Shown here piece by piece: positions 60,568-64,000 of a stretch of DNA of 64,000 bases. The translations under genes and the position numbers were made by a program. The first letter of the stretch is position 1; every line of letters starts with the position of its first letter. Where the stretch lies: contig DETV01000113.1 of NCBI GenBank assembly GCA_002361775.1, positions 1-64,000 on the forward strand, written 5' to 3'. The notes beneath the pieces are model-generated. The model worked only from the letters and a program-made list of their open reading frames with translations. It searched no databases and had not been told where the DNA came from. This DNA comes from Eubacterium sp. UBA3279. GTDB lineage: Bacteria > Bacillota > Clostridia > Lachnospirales > Lachnospiraceae.

Positions 60568-61770
60568 ATGAACAATAAAGTGAGATTAGGTATTGTAGGG
60601 CTGGGAGCCCGGGGTATGGGGCTTTTGGAACTGGTGTACTTGCAGCATCCGGATGTGGACTTTCCGGTAGTTTGCGATATTTATGAAGACCGTTGTAAGG
60701 CGGCGGCAGATTTGGTTGAAAAATCAGACAGACCGAGACCAGATATGGTTCAGGATTACAAAGAAATTCTTGGAAGAGATGATATTCAGGGTGTAATTCT
60801 TTGTACTTCCTGGGAACACCATATCGATCTGTGTATTGAGTTTATGGAAGCAGGAAAATATGTGGGATGCGAAGTAGGAGGCGCCCATTCAGTTCGGGAT
60901 TGCTGGAGACTGGTGGAAGCTTATGAACGGACAAAAGTACCTGTGATGCTGTTGGAAAATTGTGTTTACGGAAGAAATGAAATGATGATAGCGCATATGG
61001 CGAAACAGGGGGTATTGGGACGGGTAGTCCACTGTGAGGGCGGATATCGTCATGATTTGCGTGAGGAAATTGCATTTGGAAAAGAAAACCGTCACTACCG
61101 TCTGTTGAATTACATTCACAGAAATGGTGAAAATTATCCTACTCATGAACTGGGTCCGATTGCAAGAATCCTGAATATTAATAGAGGAAACAGGATGGTA
61201 TCTCTTACTTCTGTGGCATCAAAAGCGTTCGGAATGAAAGAATATATTAAAGAATACAAAGCAGATGATACAGAATTGATGAACACAGAATTTGCTCAGG
61301 GAGATGTGGTGACTACGATCATCACCTGTGCCAATGGAGAAACGATTACTCTTACTCTTGACACCACCCTCCCCAGATATTATTCCAGAGGATTTTATAT
61401 TCAGGGAACGAAGGGAATGTATTGTGAGGATAATGATTCCCTGTTTCTGGAAGGGGAAGAACACGCAAAAGATCATTTTGAGTGGAAAAAACACTGGGGC
61501 AATGTGGAAGAATATCGGGAAAAGTATGAGCATCCGGTGTGGAAAAAATATCTGGATGAAGGTGTAAAGGCAGGCCATGATGGAATGGATTGGCTGGTAT
61601 TTTGTGATTTTGTGGAAAGCGTGAAAAATAAAACTGAAGTACCGATAGACGTATATGATATGGCGGCATGGATGTGTATCACTACCTTATCAGAAGAATC
61701 TGTGGCAATGGGTGGTCATCCGGTGGCAATTCCTGATTTTACCAATGGAGCATGGTTGAAAAGAAAATAG
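60568..61770 (+). CDS. Gfo/Idh/MocA-family protein, GH109-like
   Basis: 400 residues with an N-terminal NAD-binding Rossmann fold (VRLGIVGLGARGMGLLELV) and the conserved CTSWEHHIDLCIEFMEAGK segment. The C-terminal part has GGYRHDLREE and NYPTHELGPIARILNINRGN, which closely resemble NAD-dependent alpha-N-acetylgalactosaminidases of family GH109. A simple sugar dehydrogenase is the alternative. No signal peptide. GAGGAG precedes the ATG. The beta-galactosidase gene follows 24 bases later, so the pair may act on the same host glycans. Confidence 0.75.
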   Translation: MNNKVRLGIVGLGARGMGLLELVYLQHPDVDFPVVCDIYEDRCKAAADLVEKSDRPRPDMVQDYKEILGRDDIQGVILCTSWEHHIDLCIEFMEAGKYVGCEVGGAHSVRDCWRLVEAYERTKVPVMLLENCVYGRNEMMIAHMAKQGVLGRVVHCEGGYRHDLREEIAFGKENRHYRLLNYIHRNGENYPTHELGPIARILNINRGNRMVSLTSVASKAFGMKEYIKEYKADDTELMNTEFAQGDVVTTIITCANGETITLTLDTTLPRYYSRGFYIQGTKGMYCEDNDSLFLEGEEHAKDHFEWKKHWGNVEEYREKYEHPVWKKYLDEGVKAGHDGMDWLVFCDFVESVKNKTEVPIDVYDMAAWMCITTLSEESVAMGGHPVAIPDFTNGAWLKRK

Positions 61771-61794
61771 TTTTAACGAATTTGAGGAGGCATA

Positions 61795-64000
61795 ATGAAC
61801 AGCAGCGAGTGGCAGAATCCAAAATTTCTGGAAAAAGGAAGAGAGGCAGCAAGAGCCCATTTTATTCCCTTCCGTACTATGGAAGAAGCATTGGAGGGAG
61901 ACGTAAAAAAATCATCCAGATATCAGTCTTTAAACGGAACCTGGGATTTTAAATATTTTGAAGCGTGGTATCTGATGGAAGAACCGGTGTATTTTACGGA
62001 CACCATTCCAGTACCGTCAAACTGGCAGATGCATGGATATGATATACCGTATTATACAAATGTAAATTATCCTTACCCGGCAGATATGCCCAGGGTACCG
62101 GATGATAATCCCTGTGGAGTGTATCGGCGTTATTTTACAGTGAGGCACCCGGAAGATGAAGTTTATCTGAATTTTGAGGGAGTAAGTTCCTGCTTTTATG
62201 TGTATATTAACGGACAGGAAATTGGCTACAGTCAGGGATCTCACTATACGGCAGAGTTTTGTATTACCCCGTATCTGAAATCGGGGGAAAACGAAGTGAT
62301 GGTGAAGGTTCTCAAGTGGTGCGACGGAAGTTATCTGGAAGATCAGGATTTTTTCCGGCTTTCGGGAATTTTCAGAGATGTGTATTTGTTGTATCGCAAT
62401 CCGTCTCATGTGAAAGATCTGGAAATCCAAACAGACCTTCAGTGTCTGAGTGTAAAACTTCAGACAGCAGGAGAAACAGAAGGTTATGTTGCCCGGCTGT
62501 ATGATGGGGAAGAATTAGCAGGCGAACAGGTTTTTGAAGGGAAACAGGTGAAATTTGTTTTGGAAAACCCCAAATTATGGACGGCAGAAACCCCTGATCT
62601 TTATACCTTGATTATTAGCGGGCAAGAGGAAGTGATTTCCCGAAAAGTAGGATTTCGTCAGGTGAAAATTTCCCACAAAGGGGAATTATTGATTAATGGA
62701 ACTCCTGTAAAATTAAAGGGAGTAAATCATCATGATACTCATCCGGATAAGGGATATGTAATGGATGAAGCAGATATGAGAAAAGATCTCTATCTGATGA
62801 AAAAACTGAATATAAACTGTGTACGGACTTCTCACTATCCGCCGGCAGCCCGTTTTCTGGAAATCTGTGACGAAGTGGGTATGTATGTGGTAGATGAGGC
62901 AGATCTGGAATGTCATGGACTGGTGACAAAAGATACCATGTGGGAATACGGTGTATTTAATCCGGAGTGGCCTACAGATCATCCTGACTGGAAAGAAGCC
63001 ATGATGGAGAGAGCGGAACGTATGGTGGAGAGAGATAAAAACTTCCCCTCCGTTATTATCTGGTCCATGGGCAATGAAGCAGGATATGGACAACATTTTG
63101 AAGATATGTGTCTGTGGACAAAACAAAGAGACGGTTCTCGTCCGGTGCATTATGAGCGGGCAAATATGGCAGACAATCCACCCTGTATTGATATTGAAAG
63201 CGGTATGTATTATCCGCTGCATATGGTAAAAGAAGAAGGGGAAAAGGACAGTAATCGTCCGTTTTTCCTGTGTGAATATGCCCATGCTATGGGAAATGGT
63301 CCGGGAGGACTGGGAGATTACTGGGATTTGTTTGAACAGTATCCTCGGCTGATAGGTGGATGTATCTGGGAGTGGGCAGATCATGTAGCAGTAAAAAATG
63401 GTAAATATATGTACGGAGGAGATTTTGGAGAAATCACCCACGATCATAATTTCTGCGTGGATGGTCTTGTGATGGCTGACAGAAGTTTAAAAGCCGGTTC
63501 TTTGGAAGCAAAAGCGGTACATCAGCCCTTACAGGCAAAATTACTTTCGGTTCAGCCCCTGAAAATACAGATCAGAAATCATTTTGATTTTATTTCGTTG
63601 AAAGATTATCAGTTGCAGTGGAATCTGGAAGTGGATGGACAAGCGGTTCTTTCCGGAAAATGGGAAGGCGATCTTGGAGCGGGAGATTCGGAGGAGATTT
63701 TACTGGCAGAAGAAATCCCCTGTTCCTGTAACTGGGGCATATATTTGAATCTTTCTCTGATAAGAAAAGAAGACTGCGTATGGGCAGAAGCCGGATATGA
63801 AACCGCCCGGCTGCAGTTGGAGATTCCTTATGAGAAAAAAACTCATAAAAATGAAACGGAAGACAAGCTCTGGAAGATGCAGGAAAGTAATATTTTCTTG
63901 AAAGTTTACGATGAGCAGGAAAATGGATACATATTCCATAAAATCAAGGGAAATCTGGTGGGAATCCTGAAAAACGGAAAAAATATTCTGGAAGCTCCGG
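61795..64000 (+). CDS. lacZ: GH2 beta-galactosidase (3' end outside window)
   Basis: The first 735 codons of a LacZ-type beta-galactosidase; the frame stays open to the last base. Sugar-binding domain near the N-terminus (FEGVSSCFYVYINGQEIGYS), immunoglobulin domain, then the barrel with GVNHHDTHPDKGY. The acid/base is Glu428 in WSMGNEAGYG and the nucleophile is Glu494 in FFLCEYAHAMGNGPGGLGDYW. No signal peptide. TTGAGGAGG lies 6 bases before ATG 61795. Domain 5 is incomplete here. It probably removes terminal galactose from imported glycans; lacto-N-biose or N-acetyllactosamine are possible targets. Confidence 0.92.
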   Translation, partial: MNSSEWQNPKFLEKGREAARAHFIPFRTMEEALEGDVKKSSRYQSLNGTWDFKYFEAWYLMEEPVYFTDTIPVPSNWQMHGYDIPYYTNVNYPYPADMPRVPDDNPCGVYRRYFTVRHPEDEVYLNFEGVSSCFYVYINGQEIGYSQGSHYTAEFCITPYLKSGENEVMVKVLKWCDGSYLEDQDFFRLSGIFRDVYLLYRNPSHVKDLEIQTDLQCLSVKLQTAGETEGYVARLYDGEELAGEQVFEGKQVKFVLENPKLWTAETPDLYTLIISGQEEVISRKVGFRQVKISHKGELLINGTPVKLKGVNHHDTHPDKGYVMDEADMRKDLYLMKKLNINCVRTSHYPPAARFLEICDEVGMYVVDEADLECHGLVTKDTMWEYGVFNPEWPTDHPDWKEAMMERAERMVERDKNFPSVIIWSMGNEAGYGQHFEDMCLWTKQRDGSRPVHYERANMADNPPCIDIESGMYYPLHMVKEEGEKDSNRPFFLCEYAHAMGNGPGGLGDYWDLFEQYPRLIGGCIWEWADHVAVKNGKYMYGGDFGEITHDHNFCVDGLVMADRSLKAGSLEAKAVHQPLQAKLLSVQPLKIQIRNHFDFISLKDYQLQWNLEVDGQAVLSGKWEGDLGAGDSEEILLAEEIPCSCNWGIYLNLSLIRKEDCVWAEAGYETARLQLEIPYEKKTHKNETEDKLWKMQESNIFLKVYDEQENGYIFHKIKGNLVGILKNGKNILEAP

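Overview
The window looks like a chromosomal segment of a strictly fermentative gut Firmicute of the Lachnospiraceae (Blautia / [Ruminococcus]-like). The reasons are strong AGGAGG ribosome sites, moderate-low GC, TTGACA/TATAAT promoters, the single-subunit glycyl-tRNA synthetase, the coaBC-panT-coaX order, LCP and SseB proteins, several cytoplasmic glycosidases, and a glycyl-radical-enzyme microcompartment. No rRNA, tRNA, phage, transposase or CRISPR array was seen. The species assignment is an inference.

Layout. 1-4.8 kb: the tail of an unknown gene, a long palindromic element, then a branched-chain amino-acid ABC transporter operon (livHMGF) without a binding-protein gene, ending in a cytidylate-kinase-like gene. 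4.8-11.5 kb: GH20 hexosaminidase, GH2 beta-mannosidase and a DUF2298 membrane protein. 11.7-21.4 kb: hflKC, a CoA cluster (coaBC, pantothenate ECF S-component, coaX), feoAB, an O-acetylhomoserine sulfhydrylase-like gene and a proline peptidase. 21.6-26.6 kb: an araB-like kinase, araD, an esterase and an LCP protein.

26.8-46.2 kb is the centre of the window: a bacterial microcompartment locus. It starts with a glycyl-radical 1,2-propanediol/glycerol dehydratase and its activase. Next come an encapsulation-tagged class II (fuculose-phosphate) aldolase, CoA-acylating aldehyde dehydrogenase, Zn alcohol dehydrogenase, four hexameric shell proteins, PduL, the pentameric vertex protein, PduS, PduT, a DeoR regulator and a PduQ-like alcohol dehydrogenase. 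It ends with a complete B12-dependent diol dehydratase set (pduCDE, reactivase pduGH, adenosyltransferase pduO). 46.3-52.4 kb adds an FHA protein, an AraC regulator divergent from fucI, small genes and fucU.

How the genes work together (inference from families): FucU and FucI convert L-fucose to fuculose. A kinase, not clearly present here, makes fuculose-1-phosphate. The tagged aldolase splits it to DHAP and lactaldehyde, which is reduced to 1,2-propanediol. Propanediol is dehydrated by a radical-SAM-activated enzyme, a B12 enzyme, or both. Propionaldehyde is then dismutated to propanol and propionyl-CoA, with PduL recovering CoA as propionyl-phosphate. Having both unrelated diol dehydratases beside one shell gene set is the most striking feature. 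A shell protein with a basic Lys/Ala/Pro/Thr tail and a second internal start is the next.

52.5-64 kb returns to housekeeping (SseB, M16C protease, era, recO, lipoprotein, glycyl-tRNA synthetase) and ends with a Gfo/Idh/MocA protein resembling GH109 and a GH2 beta-galactosidase that runs off the window.
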